Assembly: GCF_901000735.1 (NCBI RefSeq)
Contig: NC_081545.1
Span: 35,891,634 to 35,955,633, forward strand
DNA from: Corylus avellana
Lineage: Eukaryota; Streptophyta; Magnoliopsida; Fagales; Betulaceae
Length of the DNA stretch: 64,000 bases
Direction of reading: 5' to 3'
Position 1 is the stretch's first letter, and each line of letters starts with the position of its first letter. Shown here piece by piece: positions 46,938-61,875 of the stretch. The position numbers and the translations under genes are program-made. The notes under the pieces were generated by a model. That model was not told the DNA's origin. It searched no databases and saw nothing but the letters and a program-made list of their open reading frames with translations.

Positions 46938-49872
46938 TTCTCGCAATCACAATAAACAGAATATTCTCGCCAATCCCAATTCTTAAGACTATAAGTCTAT
47001 ATCGCATTTAGGAGAAAATTCACATCATAATCATAAAAATAAATAAATAAAAAGGAATACTGCAACCAATCCCGATTCTTGAGACTACGTCACATTTAGA
47101 AGAGAATCCACGTCAGCGAAAAATACATTGACTTTGTGTTATGGTTCTGCGTAGAATTCTTTAAACCTAACCGTCAGCTACCCAACTACTAAAAATGTTT
47201 TTTCTATTATCTTTTTTTCTTCTTAAATGTATATATAATTTGAATGACCGATAGTGATATGCTTTCTATCTAGCTAATAATCCATATATCCATCCCTTTC
47301 TGACCCATAGAAAAATGTAAATAATATGTTTTATAAGACCACTTTCGTCTTTCTGTGGTAGCTAGAAATTTCAGGGGCAAAAGTTGGTTAATTAAAGATG
47401 AGTTTTGCGTCTATCCCAGGTTTTTGTTGTTTGAAAACCTCCACGTATAAAGCTTCTACGTCACTCTTGTAGTTCTCAGCATCCCCCTCCCAATAAAGAT
47501 AAGGTATATTTATGATAATTAAGTAAAGAGGTAATGGGTCATATCACAATCTCAACCCTAGTGGCGTATAGGTTGTCAGCACGCTTAAGCTACATGATTC
47601 TCTCTAGAAGGGAAGTCATATTCCTAACAAAAGAGGGTTGGGAGGAACTTTTTTTATTCTTTTTTAGTATCTTAATTCTCTCCACCACCCGAGTGTAATC
47701 ACACCAACTAATCTTTTAAGATTTTCAAAAAATGTCAAAAGATTACTCCGTTCAAAAGCTCCATAGATATTTTATAATTGTTCTGAAAAAATTCATTGCA
47801 AAGAGGATTAACAAGATTTTGACATTCTATCCCGGGATGTCATTATGAATTTATTACAGTAACAGAAGAAAAGCATATGGTTATGCAAAGCACACAAGGT
47901 TGCAAGTATTATCTTGAGTCGAACAATAACTTAACTCAATACACCCTTTAGAGACAAAATAGTTATCGAAAAAATACAATTTTTTACTTTACTTACTCTT
48001 TTTTCATGCAGTCCAACAAATTTTTTATTCTATTATCTATTTTCTTTAAATATTATTTTGTGTGAAAAAAAATAGAAGGAGAGAAAGAGTAAAAGGAAGA
48101 AAGTGAGATAAAAATAATAATAAACAAAGTTTATAGTGTGAATAGTAAATATGTTAATCAGTTTATTTACTATTTATACTATAAAGAAAAACTACAAAAT
48201 AACTATTCCGAAAAAGAAAAAAAGCTAATAATAGTTAAGTTTGACTATTATAAATGTTTTGTCTATTCTTTTGGAGCTGCTCTTACTAATCATACTAGAA
48301 AGAAAAACAGCAAAATGACTATTTTTCCTCCAAAATAATAATAATAATAATAATAATAATTAAATTTGACTATTATAAAAGATTTGCATATTCCCTTTAA
48401 GATGCTCTTATGAGTCTTTTGCCTGAGATATTTGATCAGGCAACAACTCATACTTTGACTTTTCGAGTTTTCGGTAAAATGACTAAGATGATGATGGGTG
48501 TTTGTCCCCATATAGATGGGATGATAAAAGCTTTGAAAATTCAAAAGAAAGTAACGGTAAGACGAGTCATTTATGCCGTTAAAGCATATGACAAATTAAT
48601 AGACTTAAACCCTGTTACTACATGACTCTATCAATGATGAAAAGCTGAGCCATCATTATAGTTTATAAGTAAATTCGTTTGATTTTTTAACCGAAAAAAT
48701 TCAACGTTGAAGTAAGTTTGTACTACATAAACCGGCGGAATGAATTTTAAGGTTAAATATCTTATCCACTTATGTAGTTTAACTTATTTATTTTTTAACT
48801 ATTAGGATTTATTTTTTATTATAGGAGGTTTATCTGATTTGTCTAAAAATGGAGATGATTCTTTCGTTAAAATTTCGTCCACAATTTGACGAAACGCCAT
48901 GTTAGCACCAATCACGATTTAACAAGTGTTCATATAATTAATTAATAAATTTTTTTTTTTCAAATTAAAACATTAAAAAATTATATTTAATTAATTTTTT
49001 TAAATAAAAATTTGTGAGTGTCAAACCGTGATTGATGCTGACGTGACGTTCTGTCAAATTTTAGATGAAATTTTGATAAAAGGACTATCTCTATTTTTAG
49101 GCAAACTAGATGAACCTCTTGTTAAATTCTAAAGGTCAAAAAAATAAAGAAGTTAAATAAAAAAAATAAATAAATAAGGTATTTAACCCTAAATTTTATA
49201 AGAGAGTGAGTAAGAGTTCAATTTTGACCATAAAATAAATAAATGATAGAAGTGTTATTTTGGGTAATTGAGAAGAGCAGTTTGCCATATACTTGACGTG
49301 AGCAGAAAACGAGTCTCTCACGCTGGACTTGCCGCCAAAATTACAGGCAAAGCCTCCGACCAATAACTGCATCGGACACGTGCATTGCAACGTCACCACC
49401 AAACCGTCACGTGCGCTTGAAAACGCCGCGCACCGTACGGACATCCACCGAATGCGGAATGCGTTGTATCTTAAAAACAAGTCAAAACGACGCGCGCAGT
49501 AGTCTCTCTCTCTCACACACGCACACACAAGTAACTGTTTCGTCAAAGCCAATAGTAGACCGACACGCCAACAGTAACACCTTTACGTCAACATTTTTGG
49601 TAGTGGGCAAAAACTAACGGGCTTAAATTACACATTGAAAGTGAGTTGTATGTCACAGTGTTCGAGGCCCTACTAGTTCTGTACCTTTTTATTTGCCTCT
49701 TCCTAATTCTCTCTCTATCTCTCTCTCTCTCCCTCTGGTTTTTCCTTGGTTGTTGGAGGAGGCATATTCTCATGTGGTTTGTCAACTTTAGTTTGTGTGT
49801 GTGATTCATGAAATCTTTCTGCTTTGAAGGTCTTTGTGTTGGTTTGTGGGAATTGAGAAATTTGGAAGAGAA
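46938..49872. other. Intergenic DNA and ACR upstream region
   Basis: It contains an imperfect ~94-bp tandem duplication (CCAATCCCAATTCTTAAGACT near 46972, CCAATCCCGATTCTTGAGACT near 47066). It also contains a duplicated MITE-like segment at 48177-48410 (TTTGACTATTATAAA at about 48240 and 48364; GGAGCTGCTCTTA and GATGCTCTTA). The ACR leader, with TC-rich runs (49503-49515, 49700-49735), follows. No other gene seen. Confidence 0.45.
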
Positions 49873-52771
49873 ATGGATGATGAATATGCTAAGCTTTTCA
49901 GGAGGATGAACCCTCCCAGGTATGTTGGAAAACCTTCTGCTTCTTGTTTTTTTATGAAATTAATTCTCTTTTGGGCGTCTGGGTTAGAGGTGGATGTTGG
50001 GTTTTTAAGGTGGTTGTGGCTATGGTTGAAAATTTTGATTAACATGGGAGAAGGGTCTATGAATTCTTTCCCTGGTTTCAAGTTTTAATGACATAAGGAA
50101 GAATTTTACTTTTGAGTTGTGCTGAAGTTATCCTTCTTTGGACTTTGGTTATGTGATTTTTTGTCTTCTAAAGTTTCGATTTTTTTTGTTTTTTTTTTGG
50201 AAACAAAAGAAAAAGGTAATTGAAACCTTACATGTTCAAATAAACGTATAAATTGATTTAATTATGTATCTTTCAATCATTTGGAGATAGTTTTTTTTTT
50301 TTTTTTTCACCAATCGGACAGTGCCTCTGATTCTTTTCCTGCTTTACTAAGTGAGCTTTATGTGTTTTCATTAAGAATTTAAGCCATTTTGGTTTAATTT
50401 TTCTTTTGGTACGGTAATGGTTTTTTGGCTCTTCTTTCATTGCTAATTCTAGAGAGATTTCAAGTGTTTGATTTGTAATGATTATGAATCACTACTAAAA
50501 ATACAAATTTTGGCTAATCCATATGATTCTCCTGTTCTTTGAGGTGTGTGTGTGAGAGATTGAGAGGGGAGGAAGTGGCTACTGCTTCATCTGATTTGCC
50601 TCTTCTTCTTGCAGAGTTGTGATCGATAACAATGCTTGTGAGGATGCCACTGTTATCCAGGTAAGGCTTGTCCTCTTTCTTTTTAGGCTTCCAAAATTTG
50701 GTTGAACTAGAGAAATTCCTCTGATTTTTCTAATTTTGTGAAGCAAATGATATGTTAAGAAATTACATCTGGGCTTTAAAAGTGGGTGTTAACTAATCCT
50801 GTAATTTATCTGGTCCTGCCAAGTACACTGGACTAAGAATTGAAATTTCTTTTTCAGGTTGACAGTGTAAACAGACATGGGATTCTCCTAGAAGTTGTCC
50901 AAGTTCTTACGGATGTGAACCTTGTAATAACAAAAGCATACATCTCATCTGATGCTGGATGGTTCATGGATGGTATTGGATTCTAGGTCAACTTTCAAAA
51001 TTTAATAGAATTTAGAGCTTCTCGCTGTTTCTCATCTTTGCCTGTTTTTCAATGATTTTTCAGTGTTTAACGTGATCGACCACGATGGGAACAAAATCAG
51101 AGATAAGGAAGTCATTGATTATATTCAAAGGGTAGGAACTACCATACTAGCACTGCTCATCTTGGATGTTCTTTTCAATTATCTATTTGGTTAAGATTAG
51201 AATAGAAAACATTTTCGTTTTATGTTTTCTATCATTTATGTTTTTTAACTCAATATGTAAATGCTGTAAACTAAATTATTGAAAAAGATCTTCATCTCTC
51301 ATGTTCAATTTGCAGAGAATTGAAAGTAATGCCAGTTTCGCTCCATCATTGAGAGGGTCTGTCGGGGTAATGCCCTCTGAAGAGCATACTTCAATAGAAC
51401 TCAGTGGTACTGACCGGCCTGGCTTATTGTCTGAAGTTTGTGCGGTTCTCGCAGACCTTCACTGTACTGTGGTGAATGCTGAGATATGGACACACAATGC
51501 AAGGGCTGCAGCTGTAGTTCATGTTCAAGATGATTCCACTGGGTGTGCAATCAAAGATCCAAAACGTCTCTTAACAATTAAGGAATTGCTTTGCAATGTC
51601 CTTAAAGGAAGCGATGACTTGAAAACAGCAAATATGACACTTTCACCCCCTGGAGTTACTAATAGGGGGAGAAGATTACATCAGATTATGTTTGCCGACA
51701 GGGACTATGAAAGAGTTGGAGGAGCTGGACTACGGGGAGTAGGAGACAAGAGCTCAAGACCTCATGTAACAGTGGTCGATTGCATCCAGAAAGATTACAC
51801 TGTAATTACTATGAGGTCAAAAGATCGGCCAAACCTGTTATTTGACATCATTTGCACTTTAACTGACATGCAGTATGTAGTCTTTCATGGAGTGGTCCAC
51901 ACGGGGAAGATGGAAGCTTATCAGGTAAGATAAGTTCCACTAAAAGCTGATATTATGGAATATAGTTGACCCTTGTGGTTGTTTGGTCCGTTATGTATTG
52001 GTCAACAAAGAGATTGACTAGTGAAGTCTTTCTGATTTGCAAAGTCATTAAAGCTTAGTTAGATTTTATGAACTTTAATTTATGTGAACCGTGTGTCCTC
52101 TCTCACATGGAGTAGAATGCACAGATTGTGTTGGACACTATTTAATTTGCTCAAGTCTTGCATTTAGGGTTTGGGATACGGTTTCTTGATATTATCTTTG
52201 TGTTTCAATCTAAATAGAATATTCCTGTTTCTGTAGGAGTTTTATATTCGACATGTTGATGGGCTCCCTATAAGTTCGGAAGCAGAGCGAGAACGCGTTA
52301 TACAGTGTCTTGAAGCAGCCATCGAAAGGCGGGCATCGGAGGTTTAGTAGACTTCTAATATACAAGAAAATTCAATGGATTCTGGCATTCTTATAATAAT
52401 ATGCTAAGATGTGTTGCTTGGTCATGCAGGGATTGGAGCTTGAATTGTGCACAGAAGACCGGGTTGGACTCCTCTCAGATATCACCAGGATATTCCGGGA
52501 GAACAGTTTGTGCATTAAAAGAGCAGAAATTTCGACCAAAGGTGGAAAGGCCAAAGACAATTTCTATGTCACAGATGTCACAGGTAACCCTGTTGATCCC
52601 AAGATTATCGATTCAATTCGGGGGCAGATAGGCCACACAATACTGAAGGTGAAACATAATTCAAGTACTTCACCCACGGCTCCTCAAGAATCCACAATGG
52701 GATTCCTCTTTGGGAATTTGTTTAAAGCTCGAACTTTCCAAAATTTCAAATTGGTCAGATCCTGCTCTTAG
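49873..52771 (+). CDS. ACT domain-repeat protein (ACR4/ACR5 type)
   Basis: Plant-specific protein built of four ACT domains, proposed amino-acid-sensing regulators. Seven exons: 49873-49919, 50615-50660, 50858-50972, 51064-51131, 51316-51924, 52237-52341 and 52430-52771, for 443 residues. ACT1 is about 24-100 ([19 protein letters not shown]), ACT2 about 117-190 ([20 protein letters not shown]), ACT3 about 250-325 ([20 protein letters not shown]) and ACT4 about 331-405 ([20 protein letters not shown]). The start [21 protein letters not shown] is typical of the ACR3/4/5 group. The end [21 protein letters not shown] also fits that group; which member is not certain. No catalytic domain is present, unlike bacterial GlnD, which shares ACT repeats. 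Confidence 0.92.
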
Positions 52772-53662
52772 TATCTTCCTGTATATTCTCAGAGGTAGAA
52801 ACTGTACAGACATCAGAATGTTGCAACTCCCATGAAATGTATAGGGGATATACAACAATGTATGTAGGAACCCTCCCCTCTTGGAGGGCTGTGATATATG
52901 CTGATACCCTACAAAAGAAACCCCTAAACCGCATTATACTGTCAATAGTATTGTTGGGGTTTGTATGATCGTATGTCCAGTAGGTCTTGTACAGTTGATA
53001 TTACATGGGTTGTACAAAGTGCTATATAGATCACTGAGCTCAATGGAAAAGTTGTGTAAATATTTGTATATAGTGTGCTTGTTGGTAGCATTGTGTTGTG
53101 TTGAATGGATCCTGTGGTAGTGTCAAGTGTGAGGTTGGATAAATGCAAAATCTGTCAAATGGGAACTTCAATGGGACAAATATATGCATTTTGATTAGGG
53201 ATGTATTTGTGATTACAATTCTATCATATAATGTCTTTTTTATTCCATTGAAAATCAGTATTTATACAAAAAAGATGCCTATGGCCTCCCCCTTTATCTC
53301 CTGCACTAACGCTATCAATAGATCAAATTATTCATGGATTAAATTTCACTTGACTTTCACTACTTCATTACATATGTTCAGGATATAAAGGACCATGTAT
53401 CAAAAAAAAAAAAAAATCTGATTTGTGTGTTCAAGTGATAATCTCTAAATAATTCAATTTAAATCGTAGTTGGGGAAGTTTAATAAAATTGTGTTGTGTT
53501 TTGTATTTTGAAAGGATTTTGTGTTTTATTTTTTAAAAATTATTTTGGTGTTTTATTTTTTTGATCAATATGTTTTGAGAAAAGTGCGTTTGTGCATGAA
53601 AGAGTTTCTGAAAAGTATTAACACGTATGGGGCGTTGAGGCTTCTCGGTTTCTCTCTTTGTC
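52772..53662. other. Spacer between ACR and PPR genes
   Basis: It holds the probable ACR 3' UTR and the short PPR upstream region, with an A-run at 53401-53415. No other gene. Confidence 0.5.
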
Positions 53663-55921
53663 ATGAAATCTAGTGCAACAGAGTTAGCATCTCGAATAAG
53701 CCGAGCTCTGATCTCCGCCTCGAACCACACGAAGCCAACTCGGGCATGGACTCCTTCACTCGAGCAGACCCTCCACGGACTCGGTTGCCGCGGCTCGCTC
53801 ACCCCACCACTCGTCGCCCAAGTCATCGACCCGTTCCTCCTCACCCACCACTCACTCGCTCTCGGATTCTTCAACTGGGCCTCTCAGCAACCCGGGTTCT
53901 CCCATACCTCTCTCACCTACCAATCAGTCCTCAAGTCTCTCTCACTTTATCGCCAGTTCAGTGCCATTGACAACCTCTTGAAGCAAGTAAGAGCCCAGAA
54001 GATTAGTCTAAGTTCTTCGGTTTATCGTTGCCTGATTGCTTCAGCGATCATAGGAAAGAAAACCCACAACGCATTTTTGGTATTTAGTGAAGTTAGCTCA
54101 GTGATTCAAGAAATTGGGCCTGAAGTATGTAACTCTCTTTTGGCTGCTCTTGCTTCTGATGGGTATTTAGAATATGCTGAACAGGTGTTTGAGAAAATGG
54201 TTCTTAGAGGTGTTTCCTTGAGCACTCTTGGGTTTGGTGTGTTTATATGGAGGTTTAGTAGAAATGGTGAGGTGGATAGAGTTTTAAGCCTGTTGGATGA
54301 GGTCAGGAGAGGTAATTCAGAGATTAATGGGTCGATTATAGTGGTTTTGATTGTTCATGGGCTTTGTCAGGCGTCAAGGCTTTCGGAGGCTTACTGGGTA
54401 TTGGATGAGCTGAGGAGTAGGGGCTGCAAACCTGATTTCGTGGCGTATAGGATTGTCACGGAAGGGTTTCGAGCAATGGGGAGTGCGGTTGATATAGAGA
54501 AGGTTTTGAAGAAGAAGAGAAAGCTTGGTGTAGCTCCCAGGACTAGTGATTACAGAGAGTTCATATTTGCTCTGGTTTCGGAGAGACGGATATGGGAAGC
54601 AAAAGAATTGGGTGAAGTGATAGTTGGTGGGAATTTCCCAATTGAGGATGGTGTGATTAATGTGCTGACAGGATCAGTTTCAGCCATTGATCCTGGTTCC
54701 GCAATCATGTTTTTTAAGTTCATGGTTGGAAAAGAGAGATTTCCTACACTTTTGACTTTGAGCAATTTGAGTAGGAATCTGTGTAAGCATGGGAAGACTG
54801 AGGAACTGTTGGAAGTTTTCCGCGTTCTGTCTTTTCATGACTACTTTAAAGATTTAGAGAGCTACAATATGATGATCTCATTCCTGTGCAAGGCTGGGAG
54901 AGTTAAAGAAGCCTATGGGGTTCTTCAGGAGATGAAGAAGAATGGATTGGGACCAGATGTCTCTTCTTATAACTCTCTCATGGAAGGGTGCTGCAGGGAA
55001 GATCTGCTGCGTCCTGCTAAAAGACTGTGGGATGAGATGTTTGCAAATGGATGTGGCGGGAATTTAAAAACGTACAACATTCTCATTCAGAAGTTCTCAG
55101 AAATAGGTCAAGTTGAGGAGGCTCAGAGGCTCTTTTACCACATGTTGGAGAAAGGAGTGTTACCCGATGGTACAACTTACACGTCCCTCTTAGGAGGGCT
55201 CAGTCAAGAAAAAAAATTAGAAGCTGCCTTTGAAGTCTTCAACAAGTCTGTTAAACAGGACGTGGTTCTTGCACAAACCATATTGAGCACATTCATTCTT
55301 TTCTTATGCAGAGGGGGTAAATTCTTTATCATAAAAACATGTATCGGACAAAATCAGATAGTAAAGCTGTTTTTTTTTTAAAAAATCATAATCATCCATG
55401 TTAGGAAGGGAGTATTAAAGTATTGATTAAATAATTAAATTTACATTTTTTTATCAGCTTAATCGATTGAGATAAGTGATGATTTAACAACCCAAAAAAA
55501 GCTGCTCTTTTTTTTTTTCATCAACAATTTTTTTTTAGTTAGTATGCAAGTTTGTATTTTTCTGGCCAAAAAAAAAAGGATACTTATATTGTTGGTTCTA
55601 TGCAATGTCATATATATTTGAAATTCATTAGCTGTGTTTGTGTTCCATGCAGGTCAGTTTGTAGCTGCTTCTAAGTTGCTCTGTGATCTCACCTGTGATA
55701 TAGGTCATTCAAACTCCCATGTAATTTTGCTAAAATGTCTAGCTGATGCTAGAGAGTATCCAGCTGCTATTGAGCACATAAAACAGGTTGGAAAAGCCTC
55801 ACCTTCAATGTTGCAAGATATATTTAGTGAACTTTTGGTGTCCCTTTCTTCTTCTTCAAAACCAGAGCCAATTTCGCAGCTGCTTCAAGCAATGCAGGAA
55901 ATGTCTGGTTTCCAGAAATGA
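53663..55921 (+). CDS. Pentatricopeptide repeat protein (At5g14080-like)
   Basis: PPR proteins bind organelle RNA; the exact target of this one is unknown to me. Two exons, 53663-55316 and 55653-55921, joined G|GT across a 336-bp intron, give 640 residues. The protein aligns along its length with remembered At5g14080 (SLEQTLHGLGCRGSLTPPLVAQVIDPFLL, LALGFFNWASQQPGFSH, KKKRKLGVAPRTSDYREF, LISFLCKAGRV-type segment). About a dozen 35-residue P-type repeats run from about 85 to 540, for example SYNMMISFLCKAGRVKEAYG and TYNILIQKFSEIGQVEEAQR. The Ser/Arg-rich N-terminus with few acidic residues suggests organelle targeting. The C-terminus has no E, DYW or SMR domain, so it is P-class. Reading through the donor would truncate the protein at 572 residues. 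Confidence 0.9.
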
Positions 55922-57818
55922 TGATACTAGCTTGGAAGAGTATGGGCAACAGATTACTCTCCTAATGTTATGCTAGCAGATTTGTGCCACACTATAGAAT
56001 TCGGAGTGCGTGGAGAGTGTCTAAGAAGTATAAATGTGAACAGCCGTACCTTGTAAAATACGAAAATCCCATTTATAGATGGACACTACGCATTTGTCCT
56101 CTGCATCTGCATATCTTCTGCATCATCCTCTCAATCTGATTCTCATTGCCGTCATTTAGTACATTTGTTTGTTGTTGTACCACCTTTCCATCCATCACCA
56201 CCTCCTCAACTTACATGACCCCATGGTTTCCTGATGTCAGGAATGGAGCTAGAAATTATTATAGACAGAGGCCAGGGGCTAAAAAATTTTGCTCCGAGGA
56301 GCCAGTATATTATTATTATTTTTTTTAACCTTAAAATTTTTTTTTTTTTAGGAATTGAGGGGGGCCATGGCCTATGCCCGTCCCCCTCCCTCGGTCTTTC
56401 TCACCACCTTGTTGCCAAACATCTTCTCATGGCTCCTGATAAAATTTTCCTTTCTCAAGGAATCGAATTATTGTCAAGTTGGTCTTTCGGTCTGCTTGTG
56501 GGGATGAGAAGGGGGTTCTCCTGGATTCAAGGCAGCCAGGAGGTTAGTGGAGGTTGGGGAAGTTTGTGGAAATGTTTCTAAACACACAGCGAGAAGAAGT
56601 CTATTTAGCAATTTGTTGTGCTCTAAAATTAGCGCATCTAAAAATTTTAGAGGTTGTTGTGTCGTATAGAAGCTCATTAAAGCCACAGTTTTAGAGGTTC
56701 TTTAGGGTCCTAGCGACCTAAGCCCACGTGATTGGCGTGAGGTTTGATTGTGTTATTTTTTTTTTTTTTTTTTTTTTTGTTCTTTCCCTTTTTTTGGATT
56801 TTTTTAAAAAAAAAAGAAAAAGAAAAGTGTTCTTATGAATTGAAGAAAATGTCACATACAAACAAAAGATATAGAAATAGCTAGGGACTTTCCTAAAATT
56901 TCATCCAAGAAAGCTTGAAAATAATAGCCTCGGAACATTCTATCACAAGGTTTATTGCAAATTTGCAATTAGTTTTCCTTCAATCGGCCATGTGTTTTTT
57001 TATCCTATACAACATGGAAGGGGGATATCCAAGCTGAAATCTAAAAAGCAAGCAATCCTCAAAGGACAATTCTATAACACTTCTTTGACCTTATGAGTTA
57101 TGAACTTCGGGCTAATTGTCGGATGGTTGAAGTTTTATTGATATATCAAAACTGAATTGAAAAATGATACAAAAAAACACTTGAATGTTCGCCAAACAAA
57201 ATACTTCAAAAAAAAAAAAAAATTGAACATTTTTATATCTAATGGGGTAGGTGTTTTGTCATAAAAATTAGATGCAACAGCAGGCAATGAAATAACTCTT
57301 TCATTTCAAGTGAAATGATAAGAATCCTTGTCATTGAACTACTACGCTTGGCTAAAACATAACACGGCAAGATTATTAGAAAATGGTAATATGATCCCAA
57401 AACAATACTAACTTAAAATTATATGCTAATGCTTTTCTAATAAGAGTTCAACTCAAATGGCTTCTCTCCTCCAAAAGAACAAAATGGAGGGTGAGACCCA
57501 TTCACACCACAATAAGCGTCTTCACCTCCAATCCACCTACCTAACAAGAGACTTAAAATATAGGATAAGTTTTTCATAGGATGCTTCTTATACCAAAACG
57601 AAAGCGGCATGCATTAATGTCTAACCCAAAAGCTATTACAGCACGGCAGCTTAAGTTCAAACACCAACATTAGCTGTTCCTCAATTTATATTAAAGCTGC
57701 CTCTAAAGATGCAAAACCTCTGCAGTTGATGAGAATAAACTTGAACCAACAAAAATGTCAAAAAATACGAGGCTCGTACAATCATATCTAAGTAACAAGA
57801 AACGGAGAATCATGGCTC
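55922..57818. other. Intergenic DNA between convergent PPR and RPL7A genes
   Basis: It holds the 3' regions of both genes. A repeat fragment at 56235-56400 (GGAATGGAGCTAG, GGGGGGCCATGGCC) resembles the outer sequence of the element at 17345-17708. A ~23-base T-run lies at about 56757-56779. No gene seen. Confidence 0.5.
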
Positions 57819-59849
<2,031 letters not shown>

Positions 59850-59911
59850 TTTGAGAGGACGTGATGGAGAGCTCCTCTGGTTCAACTCTGGAGTCTGCGA
59901 ACGGCACAGCA

Positions 59912-60021
59912 AAACCCTAGAGAAGTTGGGTTTTATATATGTGTTGAATAGGGAGGTATCTCAAAACGAGTCGTCTAGGGTTTTCAGCATAAAGCTTTTC
60001 CGCCAGTTTGGGCTGTGGGCT
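59912..60021 (-). promoter_or_regulatory. RPL7A promoter: telo-boxes and site II motifs
   Basis: AAACCCTAG at 59912-59920 and CTAGGGTTTT from 59975 are telo-boxes, and TGGGCT (site II) occurs twice at 60009-60014 and 60016-60021. All lie 60-175 bp upstream of the minus-strand start codon. The arrangement parallels the RPL27 promoter. Confidence 0.65.
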
Positions 60022-61875
60022 TGTGTTGAACCCGAACCCAATATGGTAAACTTTTTTGGTTTTTTTTTTTTTTTTTTCTTCGGGGGCTTTGGGCATTTGT
60101 TTTTGTTAAAAAGCATATATATTCCATTCAAACTTTCAAAGTAATATCTCATCGTGAATATCTCTCAAAATTACCAAAAAAATTATTAATTTATCTCCAA
60201 TAACAAAAATATCTTTAATATAAATTTTAAACAAACCCTTAACCAAATAAAGGTAGCTCAAGAGTAATATGATGTCATAGTATTGTCACATCAACTATTA
60301 AACTTTGTCACGTCAGCATACATTATTTTTGTACAGAAACATGCAAGATTTAATTAGATTTAATTTAGAAGTGAGGGATAGGTTTTTTTTTTCTTATTCT
60401 ATAATTGACACATAGGACATGATTGTTATTTTTAGATAAACGAGTTATATAGTTTTATATAAACCAAATATTATATGATTCTTAGATTTTGTAAATGACT
60501 CCTAATTTTCAAATCAGCTTGTAAGATTTACTTTTGGTGAGCAACACTTGGGATTTATTGGCTTGGGGGAAGGCAAAATATTGACTAGTTATTGAAAAAA
60601 GGGGCAATTCTTGTGTGGGACGAGTAATGCTATAAGTCTCTCTTGTATTCTTAATTTTTTATTGTGTTTTCTTAAAAGATTAGGTGGCTTTTAAAATCAT
60701 AATTTAATCAAAATTAAATAGTGATCAATTACAAACCCAAATACCAAATGATAATTTAAAAAGCTATGTTATTTATTGAGTTATATAATATGAATACAAG
60801 AGAAATTTATAGCATTACTCGTATGAAACTAATTTTGATAAATGATATAAACATGAGTTTAAAATTTTCTTTACTATTAACTTTATAATAGATAATTCTA
60901 GTCACTAGTGCTACCTTTAGTATTTTTCTCATTGTGGAGAAGGTAATGACTTAATACATAGCAAACTCCATAATGTGACAAGCAATGTGTGCAAGGCTTG
61001 GGAACAAATTTACCGTAGTATGGTTGACCTATGATTAATAGCAATTTTGGCTTCATGTAAGTAAGTTGTAGTCTACAATTCGAATTGAGGACAAGTTTTT
61101 GGGAATAACTCGTCCTTGTGAGATCGCGGCCCTTTGTACCAATTATTATAGCACATGTGTTGGCAAGGGTATATGAGGCACGATAACTTGATATCATCCT
61201 CACCTTCTTCTAAAGGCTTAAGGTTCAAAACTCAATGGTTGCAACTACCAGGGACATAATCAAAACTTAATTTATAGTTTTATACCAAAACGTAGTATAA
61301 AAAAGAGCTCAAATGAATAACCAAACACAAAATTATGACTTAGAAACTTTGACATATTTACTCGGTACTTAAAAAATAAAAAATAAAAAAAGAACATAGG
61401 AAAAATGACAAATAACTCTCTCAAACTATCTCTATTCCGATAATTTTAAGATTGTTTTAAAATAAAAAAAAATCATGAATTGTATTTTTGTCATTAATTC
61501 ATGCAAAATAAAAAAAATAAAATGTTGAAATCACAAAAAGATAAAAATAAAAAGTTGTACAAAATAAATAAAAAATGAAAAACCGTTTATTGAGTCTGCC
61601 GGCAAAACTCGAGCAAAAGTCAATGTGGCGGTTCTGGTCGCCACAATAACTTAACAAGTCGCCGTAACAAGAGCTTGCCTAACGTCTATTTAATCTGTCC
61701 TCATGAGTTTTTTATATCTTTCGATTTAATAATCCGAATAGTTGGTGCTGCAAATGGTTTTATAGACTTCTCTGCAACGGAAAACAGACTCAAACTGTTT
61801 CTTCTCTGCATTTGCACGCAACTCTGGTTGAAGAAATGAGGTGTTAGACGAGGAAAGCAGCTCCGACTCTCCAAT
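60022..61875. other. Intergenic DNA between divergent RPL7A and ARP2
   Basis: AT-rich with T- and A-runs (60058-60078, 61379-61392). The minus-strand open frame at 61203-60898 has no known domain. It includes the presumed ARP2 promoter and leader just before 61876; no clear motif was found there. Confidence 0.45.

Noticed and set aside
49834..49872. In-frame extension of the ACR protein
   Set aside because: It begins at TTG; the first ATG at 49873 gives the family start.
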